The notes: a model not told the origin generated them from the sequence alone. 64,000 nt of DNA from Azoarcus sp. Aa7 (GCF_014822185.1 NZ_QVLR01000037.1:62001-126000), one strand, 5' to 3'. Counted from the stretch's first letter, positions 54,051-63,681 are shown. Translations and numbers: made by a program.

Positions 54051-56843
54051 ATGGACAACACGATCCTCGACGTCGTGATCGGTTTGATGCTGATCTACGC
54101 CACGCTGGCGCTACTGGTGACCTCACTGCAGGAGTTTTTCGCCGGCACGCTGCTGCGTGGCCGTGTCGGCGTAATGCATACGCTGCTGGAGGAGGCCGTA
54201 GGGCACGATGCAGCGCTCAAAGACCGTCTGCTCGCGAATCCCCTCGTGTTCGCACTTTCGGTCGGCGAGAAGGCAAAGTCGGGCGTATTTTTTCCGACCG
54301 GGCCTTCGGCCTTGCCGCCAGACGTTTTCGCGCGAGCGCTGCTGATGGAGGTGGATACGTCCCAATCGCATCGGCATCCATCGGAGTTGCATGCAACACC
54401 GCAGCAGTTCCTCGACGCGCTGAAGGAAAAAGGCCTGCATCTGGTTGGCGGGGAAGAACGCAAGATTGTCAGTGTGCTGCGCGGTCTGGTCGTCGGGCGT
54501 GAGGCGGACTGGGGCGGGTTCGAGGCCGCCATCTCCGCCTGGTTCCAGCATATCGGCGATCGCTCGGAGGGCTGGTTCAAGCGACGCAGTACGTGGTGGA
54601 CGGTAGGCATCTCGTTGACACTGTCAGTTGCCATTAATGCGGATAGCATGAACATCGCACAGGTACTCAGCAGCGACGGCGCGCTGCGCAGCGGCCTGGC
54701 GGACCTGGCTGAGCGCGTGGTCGCGCAGCGCGAGGCGGCCCCCGCTAGTCCGGCCACCGCGGCTTCCGCCGCGCAGCGGCCGGAGGTGCTCGTCTCGGCG
54801 CGGTTGATGTATGCGTACAACCGTCTGCATCCGATGTACTTCCAGGACGACGAGATCGCCCGCTTCGGGCACAAGCTTCTGCCGGTGAGCAAGGCGTGTG
54901 CCGTAGGTTGGCTTTCAAGCGACGATGGCGGACCGCAACTCGCGAGGGTGCAGAAACAGTACATTTCCGATTCCAACACATGGCTTGAAGTAATCCCGGC
55001 CCTAAAGGCCGTAATCGAAGACGCGATTGTTGGCTATCAGCCGCGCGGGGTTGGAGGCACATTGAAGGAGACGAAGCCGAGTACGTCGTCCAGTGCTGCC
55101 TCGTCTGACAATGGCGCGGACACTGGTTCAGTCGAGACGCTGCGTCGTGCCCGCAGCTGTCTGATCCAGATTTCCGCTTGGGTGGATGCCGCTGCCCCCG
55201 CAAGCAAGGATCCGGCGGTGCAACGTGCAATGCAGGAAGCGGCTGCGGCGTTGGAAGACAGCAAGCGGGCACTGACCGAATTGCTGCGCCAGCAGCGCGT
55301 GCCTTTGCGGCTGGCGCAGATGTTCAGCGCCGACCCCAAAACTTATGCCGAATGCCTGCGCGATGCCACGAGCCGCGACGCGCTGCGCGTCTGCATGGAA
55401 CCTGCGCTCGGCGACCTCTCGCGGTTGCCGCTGGGATGGGGCGGGGCCAACGTCCACGCGCAGTTCTGCCAAGTCATGACAGCCAAGAAGGACGAAAGGC
55501 TTGAAGACCTCAAGGCTGATTCCGGATTGTTCCACCTGTGCGTGGGAGAAGCGGACGCAAGACCCGAACTCGGATTGCCGGCAATGAAGCTGGACGCCCA
55601 GCCGGTGGGCACGTGGGTAGCATGGGCTTTTGGTATCATGGTGACTACCTTTTTCATATCCCTCGGCGCGCCGTTCTGGTTTGATCTGCTCGGCAAGCTC
55701 GTGAAAATGCGGTCCGCCGGCCGCACGCGCGATCAGGAGGATAACGCCCGCAAGGCCGCTGGCACACTGCCGCTGCTGCCGCCTCAGGCCGGCGGCGGTG
55801 GTGCCGCCGCTGCGGCCCCGGCCGTCTTACCACCGCCGGCGCCATTCACGCCCGCCGCAAACCGCTTCGAGGACCAACTCACAAAGCGTGAAATCATTGC
55901 GCTGCAGCAGCGGCTCGGAGTCATACCGATAAGCGGCGTGCTTGATGCGGCGACGCGACTCAAGCTGCGCTCGGTGCAGTCGGCGCAAGGTCTGGGCGAG
56001 ACTGACACGCTGACGCCGGCGTCGTATCTGGCGCTGGTGGGTCGGCCGGCACTCGCCAATGAGGTGGCCGCGTCGGTTACCGGCATTCGACCGCGACTGC
56101 GCCAACTGCATCCGCAGGTGCCGGCTCTCGCGAGAAACCTGATGCCGATTCTCGGCTTCCCGGGGCGCATCCCGGCCGACGAAAGGAGTTTCAGCGACGA
56201 CTTACGTGCCTTGACCGTCCTATATCGCTACAAGATGGAGAACGCAACGCCAGAGGCCGAACGCACAGTGTTCAAACTCGCACGCGATAACGCCGCAGCA
56301 CTCGACGAACTGGACGAAGCGCTGATGAACGAAATCTTGTCCTCCCGTAATGTGCCGCCGAACTGCGCGCGCGACGCGTCGGCACCGTGGCTGGACTGGG
56401 CGATCGGCGAACTTGGGCAAGTCGAGAACAGTGCGAGCAGCCGGCAGGCGAGCAATCCACGCATCTGCGAATATCTGGACGCATTGCCGGCGCCGCTCGG
56501 AGATCAGGGCGACAGGACAGCGTGGTGTGGAGCTTTCGTGTGCTGGGTAATGAAAAAGCACAACGACGCGCCGATCGGCGGCGTATTGCCACCAGTGCCG
56601 AAGGTGCCTGAAAGCGCGGCAAGTTGGATCACCTGGGGGCAGCAGCGCAACCCGGTCTTGCCGCAGCGAGGCGACGTGGTCGTCGTGAAATCTCCCGGCA
56701 CGTCGAGTGGCCACCATGTCGGGTTCTGTTTAGCGGTAGATGCCACCCACGTCTGGCTACTCGGCGGCAACCAGATGGATGGCAGCCGCGTGTGCCTGTC
56801 GTGTTTTGTTCTCGCTGGCGTGGTGACAGCCTCCTTTGGATGA
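54051..56843 (+). CDS. Membrane protein with peptidoglycan-binding and CHAP-like domains
   Basis: The product is 930 residues. An N-terminal helix (VVIGLMLIYATLALLVTSLQ) and the following region match a widespread uncharacterised membrane family (ANPLVFALSV...LPPDVFARALL). Further helices lie near 180-200 and 519-547. A Pro/Ala linker leads to a peptidoglycan-binding domain (about 605-665; LTKREIIALQQRLGV, ending YLALVGRPA). The C-terminal part (about 775-930) is an NlpC/P60-CHAP amidase-like domain: TAWCGAFVCW with Cys about 825, HHVGF with His about 887 and GGNQ. If the linker and end face the periplasm it would cleave peptide crosslinks. It is the last gene of the cassette. Confidence 0.85.
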   Translation: MDNTILDVVIGLMLIYATLALLVTSLQEFFAGTLLRGRVGVMHTLLEEAVGHDAALKDRLLANPLVFALSVGEKAKSGVFFPTGPSALPPDVFARALLMEVDTSQSHRHPSELHATPQQFLDALKEKGLHLVGGEERKIVSVLRGLVVGREADWGGFEAAISAWFQHIGDRSEGWFKRRSTWWTVGISLTLSVAINADSMNIAQVLSSDGALRSGLADLAERVVAQREAAPASPATAASAAQRPEVLVSARLMYAYNRLHPMYFQDDEIARFGHKLLPVSKACAVGWLSSDDGGPQLARVQKQYISDSNTWLEVIPALKAVIEDAIVGYQPRGVGGTLKETKPSTSSSAASSDNGADTGSVETLRRARSCLIQISAWVDAAAPASKDPAVQRAMQEAAAALEDSKRALTELLRQQRVPLRLAQMFSADPKTYAECLRDATSRDALRVCMEPALGDLSRLPLGWGGANVHAQFCQVMTAKKDERLEDLKADSGLFHLCVGEADARPELGLPAMKLDAQPVGTWVAWAFGIMVTTFFISLGAPFWFDLLGKLVKMRSAGRTRDQEDNARKAAGTLPLLPPQAGGGGAAAAAPAVLPPPAPFTPAANRFEDQLTKREIIALQQRLGVIPISGVLDAATRLKLRSVQSAQGLGETDTLTPASYLALVGRPALANEVAASVTGIRPRLRQLHPQVPALARNLMPILGFPGRIPADERSFSDDLRALTVLYRYKMENATPEAERTVFKLARDNAAALDELDEALMNEILSSRNVPPNCARDASAPWLDWAIGELGQVENSASSRQASNPRICEYLDALPAPLGDQGDRTAWCGAFVCWVMKKHNDAPIGGVLPPVPKVPESAASWITWGQQRNPVLPQRGDVVVVKSPGTSSGHHVGFCLAVDATHVWLLGGNQMDGSRVCLSCFVLAGVVTASFG

Positions 56844-56978
56844 GGCTACCTGTGTGCCTCCACATACGCTGTGCCATCTTGGCCCCCAGCATGGCACTCG
56901 GGGGCATCACCCCGAAACAGAAGTTGGTGCTTGCCGCATAATTTCTACTTCTGGCGACCAGTTAAAAAAACTGCGAGA

Positions 56979-57228
56979 TTACCCGATCAGTCCCAATTCT
57001 CGGCACAGCACGACGAACTGCCGACAGACGCCGCGGATGCCTTTCGGATTGTCCTTGCGGAAGTTGGCGATGGTCTTGAAGTCAGGCGCGAGCCGCCCGA
57101 CAAGCCACATCAACTCCAGATTGCGCTGCGCCTCGCGCTCCAGGCGCCGACTCGACTGGATCCGATTCAGGTAGCCGTAGATGTAGAGCTTGAGCAGCAC
57201 CGCCGGGTGATAGGCGGGTCGTCCTGTC
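56979..57228 (-). pseudogene. IS1182-like transposase N-terminal fragment
   Basis: On the minus strand the sequence reads GRPAYHPAVLLKLYIYGYLN, then RLEREAQRNLELMWLVGRLAPD and FKTIANFRKDN, the conserved N-terminal region of IS1182-type transposases. The frame ends in a stop at 56979, and the expected DDE catalytic region is absent. Upstream of about 57228 the frame is shifted. It is a truncated, non-functional copy. Confidence 0.88.
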
Positions 57229-57369
57229 GGTCAACGCATGCAATAAGACCTTGAACGACACGTCGTGCACCAAGCAAAGCTTATCGCCATCACTCGCGGT
57301 CACGAACGCATGGACAGCCTCGACTGGCAGCAGCCCAGGCAGTCGGGACCGTCAACAGAACTGTTGAGC

Positions 57370-57407
57370 GCCGCACTGTACTGCTACGCGGAGCAATACA
57401 GTGCGGC
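57370..57407. repeat. Inverted repeat upstream of the MocR regulator
   Basis: GCCGCACTGTA (57370-57380) and TACAGTGCGGC (57397-57407) are perfect complements across 16 bases, and flanking bases (CTGTTGAGC / GAGCTGTTG) extend the symmetry imperfectly. It lies 100 bp before the regulator start and could be its binding site, or a terminus of the decayed insertion sequence beside it. Confidence 0.55.
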
Positions 57408-57508
57408 GAGCTGTTGTTCAATTTGCTCGTTGTACAAGTTGCTCCCTTAGTCCAAGCTAACCTTGAATCCGTGTAGTTGAACTTACGGCAAATCATCCGA
57501 GAGCCCGC

Positions 57509-58909
57509 ATGTTCGTTGTCGATCCGAAAGCGCACAAACCTCTGGTTGTTCAGATCGTTGAGGGCTATCGCGCACTGATCGAGACGGGCAAGTTGCGCTC
57601 CGGAATGAAGATTCCGTCCATCCGTCAGTTCGCCGAGACCAATCGAGTCAGCATGTCGACGGTCGTCGAAGCGTACGATCGCCTTGTGGCCGAGGGCTGC
57701 CTGGTGGCCCGCCAGAACATGGGTTTCTTCATTCGCGAGGTCGGATCCGAGCGTCTCTCGACAGGCGTTGATGGGGGGCGGCCATTGCTCGGGATGAAGA
57801 CACTATGGTCGGTGCACAAGGGTTGGGTCACGGGCAATGCATCGATCAACGCAGGCAGTGGCTGGCTCCCAGAGGACTGGTTCGACGAAGAGGCGCTGAA
57901 GAAGAGCTTGCGCGCCGTTGCGGGCCGTCCGGCGGCGCAGATTGTGGGTTATGGGCATCCCAAGGGGTTTCCGAGCTTGCGCTGGAAAATCGCCGACTGG
58001 CTGCGCGAGAAGGAGATCTATGCGAACCCCGAGCAGATATTGACGACCACCGGCGCAATGCATGCGCTGTCACTGTTGGCAAAGTATCTTGTCCGAGAGG
58101 GGCAGACGGTTTTCGTCGAGGAGCCGGGTTTCGGAACACTGAATGTCACGCTGCGGCTGCAGGGCGCGAAAGTGGTCGGCGTGCCGATGGGCGCGCACGG
58201 GCCGGACATCGAGACGCTGGAAGCGCTGGCCGCCGAGCACAAGCCCCGCGTCTTCTTCATCAACCCGCGGTTGCAGAATCCCACCGGCGTGTCCTACGAC
58301 ATGCCGACCTCGCACCGCGTGCTGCAACTCGCGGAACGCTACGACTTCCTGATCGTGGAGGACGACATCTACGCCGAGCTCGATCCATTCTCCAGCCGCT
58401 GTCTCGCCGGAATGGACCAGTTGAACCGCGTGATCTACGTCAACGGTTTTTCGAAGACCGTCGCGCCGAGCCTGCGTGTCGGCTACATCGCAGCTCACCC
58501 CGACATCATCGAGGATTTGACGCTGCACAAGATCGCCGCAGGCCTGACGAGCTCGGAACTCTCGGAACGATTTGCGCACGAGGTGCTGCTCGATGGTCGG
58601 TATCGCAAGCACCTGCGCGCGCTGCGCGAGCGCTTGGCGATCGCGCAGGCGCAGACCTGCGAGCGGCTCGAAGCGGCCGGGCTGGAGCTCTTCCACCGGC
58701 CGCGTGCCGGCATGTTCGTGCTCGCGCGCTTTCCGGGTCTCGACGACCCGGAGCCCCTGTGCAACGAGGCGAACTTGCGCGGCATCCTGATGGCGCCGCT
58801 CGCGGGCTTCTGCACGGGCGCAGACGGCTCGCCATGGATCCGCTTCAACGTCGCGTACTGTGACAACGAGCGGCTTTTCGAATACCTGTCGATGATGAGC
58901 GCGCAATGA
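57509..58909 (+). CDS. MocR/PdxR-type GntR-aminotransferase regulator
   Basis: The product is 466 residues. About 1-80 is a GntR winged helix (GYRALIETGKLRSGMKIPSI; SMSTVVEAYDRL). About 110-466 is a fold-type I aminotransferase domain with the PLP-binding lysine in NGFSKTVAPS (K316) and NPRLQNPTG. Such regulators sense amino-acid- or amine-like ligands through PLP. It heads the plus-strand HyuA/HyuB cluster (next start 43 bp on), so it probably controls that cluster. Confidence 0.94.
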   Translation: MFVVDPKAHKPLVVQIVEGYRALIETGKLRSGMKIPSIRQFAETNRVSMSTVVEAYDRLVAEGCLVARQNMGFFIREVGSERLSTGVDGGRPLLGMKTLWSVHKGWVTGNASINAGSGWLPEDWFDEEALKKSLRAVAGRPAAQIVGYGHPKGFPSLRWKIADWLREKEIYANPEQILTTTGAMHALSLLAKYLVREGQTVFVEEPGFGTLNVTLRLQGAKVVGVPMGAHGPDIETLEALAAEHKPRVFFINPRLQNPTGVSYDMPTSHRVLQLAERYDFLIVEDDIYAELDPFSSRCLAGMDQLNRVIYVNGFSKTVAPSLRVGYIAAHPDIIEDLTLHKIAAGLTSSELSERFAHEVLLDGRYRKHLRALRERLAIAQAQTCERLEAAGLELFHRPRAGMFVLARFPGLDDPEPLCNEANLRGILMAPLAGFCTGADGSPWIRFNVAYCDNERLFEYLSMMSAQ

Positions 58910-58951
58910 GTGAGGGAGACTTCGTGCGATCCGCCGTCGAGGAGTTGCACC

Positions 58952-61042
58952 ATGGCTAAGACCTACCGTCTGGGCATCGATACCGGCGGTACGTTCACCG
59001 ACTTTGTGCTCGCCGATAATGGCGGCCGCACCTGGTTGTTCAAGGTCGAATCGACCCCCGACGACCCGAAGCGGGCGCTCGCCGCGGGATTCCGCGAGAT
59101 CGAGCAGGAACTCGGGCTCGCAGCGCACGCGCTGATCGACGCGACGGTGCTGTGCGTCAACGGCACGACCATCGCACTCAACGCACTGATCCAGCATTCG
59201 GGCGCGAAGGTGGGCCTGCTGGCGACGGCCGGCCACGAGGATTCGCTCGAAATCCGTCTCGGCCAGAAGGAGGAGGGCTACCGTTACAATCCGAATTATC
59301 CCCCTCCACGGATGCTGGTCGAGCGCTATCTGCGCCGCTCGGTGCGGGAGAGGATCACGTCTGACGGCTCGGTGCTGATGCCGCTGAACGAGAACGACGT
59401 GGCGGAGGCTTGTGCCTTCTTCCGCGATGCCGGCGTCGAGGCGGTTGCCATCTCCTTCGTGTGGTCCTGTGTGAACGCGGCACACGAGCAGCGCGCCGCC
59501 GAGATCGTCCGTGAACTGCTGCCCGATGTGTACGTGACGACGGGAGCCGACGTGCTCCCGCAGATTCGTGAGTACACGCGCACGTCAACGGTCGTGCTGA
59601 ATGCCTATCTGGGCCCGTCGGTGGCGCATTACGTGCGCGAAGTGGGGGATTTCTTCAGCACCTATGAAGGTGCGTCGCGTCTGCGCTATTTCCAGTCGAA
59701 CGGCGGCATGGCTTCGCCGACAGAGTTCACGCGACGGGCCGTCTATGCGGTGAACTCCGGGCCCGCCGCCGCGCCCCGAGCCGGGAGCTTTGTCGCGCAT
59801 CCGCTCGGGGTCGATGACATCATCACCGTCGACATGGGCGGTACATCGTTCGATGTCACGCTGTGTCGCGCGGGTCAGGCGAACATCGCCAAGAACGTCG
59901 ACTTCCTGCGGTATCGGCTGGGGATCCCGGTCATCCAGGTGGAAATGCTCGGCGCGGGGGGCGGATCGATCGCGGCCGTCGATCGCTATGGGATGCTATC
60001 GGTCGGTCCGCAGAGCGCCGGCGTGAATCCTGGGCCCGCCTGCTACCGGCGCGGAGGCGAGCGGCCGACTGTGACCGACGCGAACGTCGTGCTTGGTTAC
60101 CTGAATCCCGAGGCGCTGCTCGGCGGGCGGCTGCCGATCGATGTCGGGGCTGCAAGGGTGGCGCTCGCGCGCCACATTGCCGAGCCGCTGGGCGTGTCGG
60201 TCGAGAAGGCTGCGTACGGAGTGGTACGGGTCGTCAATACCAACATGGTCGCAGGTATCCGGCGGGTGTCGGTCGAGCGTGGCTACGATCCCCGGGAGTT
60301 CTCGCTGGTTGCCGCAGGAGGCGCGACGGGCGCGCACATCACCGCACTCGCGTCCGAGATCGGTATCCGCCAGGTGTTGGTGCCGAAGGTCGCGTCGGGG
60401 CTGTGCGCATTCGGGCAGGTGCTTTCCGACGTCAAGTACAGCTATATGGCGGCGTGTCCGGGACGACTCGACGAGCACACGGACTTCCTGCGGTTGGAGT
60501 GGCTGTTCCAGGATATCGAGGCGGAAGGGGTCCGGGTGCTGCGCCGCGAGGGGTTCGCGGACGAGGCGATCCGCATCGAGCGCTCGATCGACATACGCTA
60601 CGTCGGCCAGATCCAGGAATGCACGGTGCCGACGGGCAGTGGTCGGCTGCGGCCGGACTCGGCCGCGCTGTTGCGCCGACGATTCGACGAGACTCACCAA
60701 CGCCTGTTCACGTTTTGCGAACCCGACAGTGCGGTGGAGATCGTCAATATCGAAAGCACGGTGTATGGCGTCTTCCCGGATCTTCCGGTTTGGAGGCATG
60801 ACAACGCGGCCGGAGGCGCAGATCCGGTCAAGACGTGGCGCCAGGTCTGGCTCGGCCAGGGCGACGACATCGTGCCCTGCGAGGTGCCGATATACGACGG
60901 TGAGCGGATGCGCTGCGGTGTCGTCATTACGGGGCCGGCGCTGATCGAGGAGCCCACGACAACCATCCTGCTCGAAGCAGGCTGGCAGGCAGTGCTCGAG
61001 CCCAGCGGGGTTTACCGGCTCACGGATGAGCGACCGACGTAG
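58952..61042 (+). CDS. HyuA-like subunit of hydantoinase/acetone-carboxylase family
   Basis: The product is 696 residues. The start ATG has GAGGAG 7 bp upstream. The N-terminal hydantoinase A motif RLGIDTGGTFTDFVLAD and the ATPase-type DMGGTSFDV (about 292-300) mark the ASKHA-like nucleotide-binding fold; GAGGGSIA and NPGPACY are family landmarks. In acetone and acetophenone carboxylases this subunit phosphorylates the substrate or bicarbonate at the expense of ATP. It is followed by a MarC gene, then by HyuB-like and a second HyuA-like gene. A 5-oxoprolinase or hydantoinase role is the alternative. Confidence 0.92.
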   Translation: MAKTYRLGIDTGGTFTDFVLADNGGRTWLFKVESTPDDPKRALAAGFREIEQELGLAAHALIDATVLCVNGTTIALNALIQHSGAKVGLLATAGHEDSLEIRLGQKEEGYRYNPNYPPPRMLVERYLRRSVRERITSDGSVLMPLNENDVAEACAFFRDAGVEAVAISFVWSCVNAAHEQRAAEIVRELLPDVYVTTGADVLPQIREYTRTSTVVLNAYLGPSVAHYVREVGDFFSTYEGASRLRYFQSNGGMASPTEFTRRAVYAVNSGPAAAPRAGSFVAHPLGVDDIITVDMGGTSFDVTLCRAGQANIAKNVDFLRYRLGIPVIQVEMLGAGGGSIAAVDRYGMLSVGPQSAGVNPGPACYRRGGERPTVTDANVVLGYLNPEALLGGRLPIDVGAARVALARHIAEPLGVSVEKAAYGVVRVVNTNMVAGIRRVSVERGYDPREFSLVAAGGATGAHITALASEIGIRQVLVPKVASGLCAFGQVLSDVKYSYMAACPGRLDEHTDFLRLEWLFQDIEAEGVRVLRREGFADEAIRIERSIDIRYVGQIQECTVPTGSGRLRPDSAALLRRRFDETHQRLFTFCEPDSAVEIVNIESTVYGVFPDLPVWRHDNAAGGADPVKTWRQVWLGQGDDIVPCEVPIYDGERMRCGVVITGPALIEEPTTTILLEAGWQAVLEPSGVYRLTDERPT

Positions 61043-61099
61043 TCGAGGGAACCGTGTCGGCGCGACTCCGTTCATCTTCATCTTGAAGGAGTGGCGTCG

Positions 61100-61717
61100 A
61101 TGGAATTCGCTAAGATCTGCATCACCCTTGCCGCACTGATCAACCCGTTCGGTGCGATCCCGGCATTCATCAGTCTGACCGAGGGGCAGTCCGCGGCGGC
61201 GCGTCGCCAGACCACCCGGACCGCCGCGCTCGCGACTTTCATCGTGATCGCGATATCGGCCCTCGGCGGCCAGTACCTGCTCGCCGGTTTCGGCATCACG
61301 ATTCCATCGCTGCAGGTAGGTGGCGGGGTGCTGCTCTTCCTCGTCGCCGTGTCGATGTTCAACGCGCAGCCGGCACCGAGCCGGGCGACGCCCGAGGAAC
61401 GCGACGAGGCGAGCGAACGGGCAAACATCGCCGTCGTGCCGCTGACGATCCCGCTGCTGACCGGTCCCGGCACGGTCAGTACGGTGATCATCTATGCGGA
61501 CCAGGCGCACAGCGTCGGTGGGATCCTGATGTTGCTGATGGCCGGCCTCCTGATCGCGGTCGGCGTGTGGGGGGCCTTCAGCCTGGCCGCGCCGATCAGC
61601 CGACTCGCGGGGCGTACCGGACTCAACATCATGACGCGGCTAATGGGGCTCGTGCTGGCGGCGCTTGCCGTCGAGTTCGTGGCGGCGGGGGTGCGGACCT
61701 ATGTTTTCTCCGCCTGA
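61100..61717 (+). CDS. MarC-family inner-membrane protein
   Basis: The product is 205 residues with six membrane helices. Family motifs are LINPFGAIPAFISL near the N-terminus and VPLTIPLLTGPGTVSTVI in the centre. The start ATG 61100 follows AAGGAG; an in-frame GTG at 61091 overlaps that site. MarC proteins are uncharacterised transport-like proteins. It sits between the two parts of the carboxylase-like cluster, 57 bp after HyuA, so a link to uptake of the substrate or product is possible but unproven. Confidence 0.93.
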   Translation: MEFAKICITLAALINPFGAIPAFISLTEGQSAAARRQTTRTAALATFIVIAISALGGQYLLAGFGITIPSLQVGGGVLLFLVAVSMFNAQPAPSRATPEERDEASERANIAVVPLTIPLLTGPGTVSTVIIYADQAHSVGGILMLLMAGLLIAVGVWGAFSLAAPISRLAGRTGLNIMTRLMGLVLAALAVEFVAAGVRTYVFSA

Positions 61718-61756
61718 TCCGGCCTCCTACTGTGGCGTCCAATAGAGGGGCCGGGT

Positions 61757-61772
61757 GCACTGCTTGCAGTGC
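61757..61772. promoter_or_regulatory. Short palindrome between MarC and HyuB genes
   Basis: GCACTGCTTGCAGTGC is a perfect 7+2+7 palindrome in the 190-bp gap. No T-run follows. It may be an operator or an attenuating hairpin. Confidence 0.4.
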
Positions 61773-61906
61773 GGCGACTGTACTGGCCGTACGTGGAGTA
61801 CACCCCGGCGGTGAGGACGCTGTGGTGTATCTGTAAGCACGTCTGCCCCCGCCGTACTCTTCACTCACGACAACTCAATCCCGTCAGAGGGTATGGAGAA
61901 GAGGCG

Positions 61907-63658
61907 ATGACAAGAAAGGTAAATCCGATCACCCTGGCCGTCGTTCGCGGCGTGCTGGAGACGACGCAGCGCGAGATGACGCTGACGCTCGAGAAGACGG
62001 CGCGTTCGAGCGTCTTCAACGTGGCGCACGATTACAGCAACGCGATTTTCAATCACCGGCCGGAGATGATCTTGCAGGGGCAGGACATCCCGATCCACCT
62101 GGGTAGCCTGATTCCGGCGATGAAATTCGTCGCCGCCTACTTCGGGGATGACATCCACGAAGGCGACGTCATCTATCACAATGACCCGGGCAGCATGGGC
62201 AGTCACATTCTCGACTGCTGCATGTACAAGCCGGTGTTCTACCGTGGGGAACTGGTGTTCTGGACCGTTTGCAAGGGCCACGTCACCGACATCGGCGGGC
62301 CGGTGCCGGCAGGTTACAACCCGGATGCGAAGGAGATCTACGCCGAGGGCCTGCGCATTCCGCCGGTGAAGTTCTGGGATAAGGGGCAGCAGCGCAAGGA
62401 CGTCGTCAATTTCTATCTCGCCAACGTGCGTTCCCGCCGCGACCAGGAAGGTGACCTGCGCGCGCAGTTGGGCGCGGTGACGGTCGGCGAGCGCAACCTG
62501 ATCGCGCTGCTCGACAAGTACGGCGTGCAGACGGTGCGCGACTGCATCGACGAGCTGATGGACATGGCGGACCGCCACATGCGCGAGATCATCGGCGCGA
62601 TTCCGGATGGCACCTACTCCGCGAGCGCGGTGCTGGAGGATGCGGGCCACGGTTTCGGCGACATCACGATCTCTGCCGCGGTGACGATCAAGGGTGACGA
62701 GTGCGCGATCGCGATTTCGAGCCCTCCGCAGATCCCGTACTTCATCAACTCCTACGAGGGTAACTCGATTTCGGGCGTGTATCTGGGCCTGATGATGTTC
62801 ACGCAGGTCGATCCACCATACAACGAGGGTCTGTATCGCTGCATTACCGTCGATCTGGGCCCGAAGGGGACACTGTGCAATGCGGTGGAGCCGGCGCCGC
62901 ATGTGAACAGCACGACAACACCGATGGAGACGCTTGCCGACGCAGTGCGGCTCGCGCTGGAGAAGGCGGCGCCCGAGCGCGCCGTGGGGTCGTGGGGCCA
63001 CGCCAGTGGCATCAACATCGCCGGCGTCGATGCGCGCAATAACGAGGAGTACGTGACGATGGTGCTCGCGTCGCTGATCTCCGGCGCGGGGGCCACGGCG
63101 CACATGGACGGCTGGCACGCTTGCGGTCCGCAGTGTTGCTTCGGGGCGCTGACCTCGGGCGACATCGAGATCCTCGAATACTCCTACCCGATCGTGATCC
63201 ACCGCTACGGGCTGGTGCAGGACAGCGGCGGCGCGGGCAAGTACCGGGGGGGCTGCGCGACCGAGTGGGAAGTCGAGCCGATCGGCCACGAGATGACCGT
63301 CGTGAGCTTCGGCGAGGGGCGCAAGTACGCGTCGCTGGGTGCGAACGGGGCGCGCAACCACGTGCTCGACAGCAAGCTCGCACGCATCGACCTGAAGGAC
63401 GGCGAGAAGGTCACCGAAACGCTGCGCAAGAACGTCGTGCTGAAGATCCAGGACGGCCAGCGCGTCTCCGCGATCAATCCTGGCGGGGGCGGCTGGGGCA
63501 ATGCCTTCGAGCGCGACCCCGAGCAGGTCGCATCCGACGTGCGCAACGGTTTCGTGTCCTTCGACGGGGCGCGCAAGGACTACGGCGTGGCGGTGTCGCC
63601 GGAGGATTTCAGCGTGATGGCTGACGAGACGAAGCGCTTGCGCGCGGCGGCGATCTGA
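61907..63658 (+). CDS. HyuB-like subunit of hydantoinase/carboxylase family
   Basis: The product is 583 residues. The start ATG follows GAGAAGAGG. HyuB landmarks are NPITLAVVRGVLETTQREM, DIPIHLGSLIPAM, HNDPGSMGSHI, KGHVTDIGG and the Gly-rich end NPGGGGWG. The HyuB/acetone carboxylase alpha-type subunit binds the organic substrate and carries out the carbon-carbon or amide chemistry, using the activated species from HyuA. It is 23 bp before the second HyuA-like gene. A length below 600 residues is closer to hydantoinase and acetophenone carboxylase beta subunits than to acetone carboxylase alpha (over 700). Confidence 0.92.
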   Translation: MTRKVNPITLAVVRGVLETTQREMTLTLEKTARSSVFNVAHDYSNAIFNHRPEMILQGQDIPIHLGSLIPAMKFVAAYFGDDIHEGDVIYHNDPGSMGSHILDCCMYKPVFYRGELVFWTVCKGHVTDIGGPVPAGYNPDAKEIYAEGLRIPPVKFWDKGQQRKDVVNFYLANVRSRRDQEGDLRAQLGAVTVGERNLIALLDKYGVQTVRDCIDELMDMADRHMREIIGAIPDGTYSASAVLEDAGHGFGDITISAAVTIKGDECAIAISSPPQIPYFINSYEGNSISGVYLGLMMFTQVDPPYNEGLYRCITVDLGPKGTLCNAVEPAPHVNSTTTPMETLADAVRLALEKAAPERAVGSWGHASGINIAGVDARNNEEYVTMVLASLISGAGATAHMDGWHACGPQCCFGALTSGDIEILEYSYPIVIHRYGLVQDSGGAGKYRGGCATEWEVEPIGHEMTVVSFGEGRKYASLGANGARNHVLDSKLARIDLKDGEKVTETLRKNVVLKIQDGQRVSAINPGGGGWGNAFERDPEQVASDVRNGFVSFDGARKDYGVAVSPEDFSVMADETKRLRAAAI

Positions 63659-63681
63659 CAAGAACGAAGAGGAGAACAGCA

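Larger units (their letters stand above)
56844..57508. other. Intergenic with IS debris, about 665 bp
   Basis: Marks the end of the cassette and the start of the catabolic cluster. It holds the transposase fragment at 56979-57228 and a strong inverted repeat at 57370-57407; otherwise no gene. Confidence 0.6.

Noticed and set aside
48185-56843. Wall-hydrolase cassette as a simple prophage lysis module
   Set aside because: No holin, spanin, tail or capsid gene adjoins it, and two proteases plus a lipoprotein are not part of usual lysis cassettes; kept as an undescribed system instead.
12679-57500. Right-hand attachment site for the tRNA-Ser element
   Set aside because: Scanning by eye for a second copy of the T-arm/acceptor end found none, so no attR is claimed.
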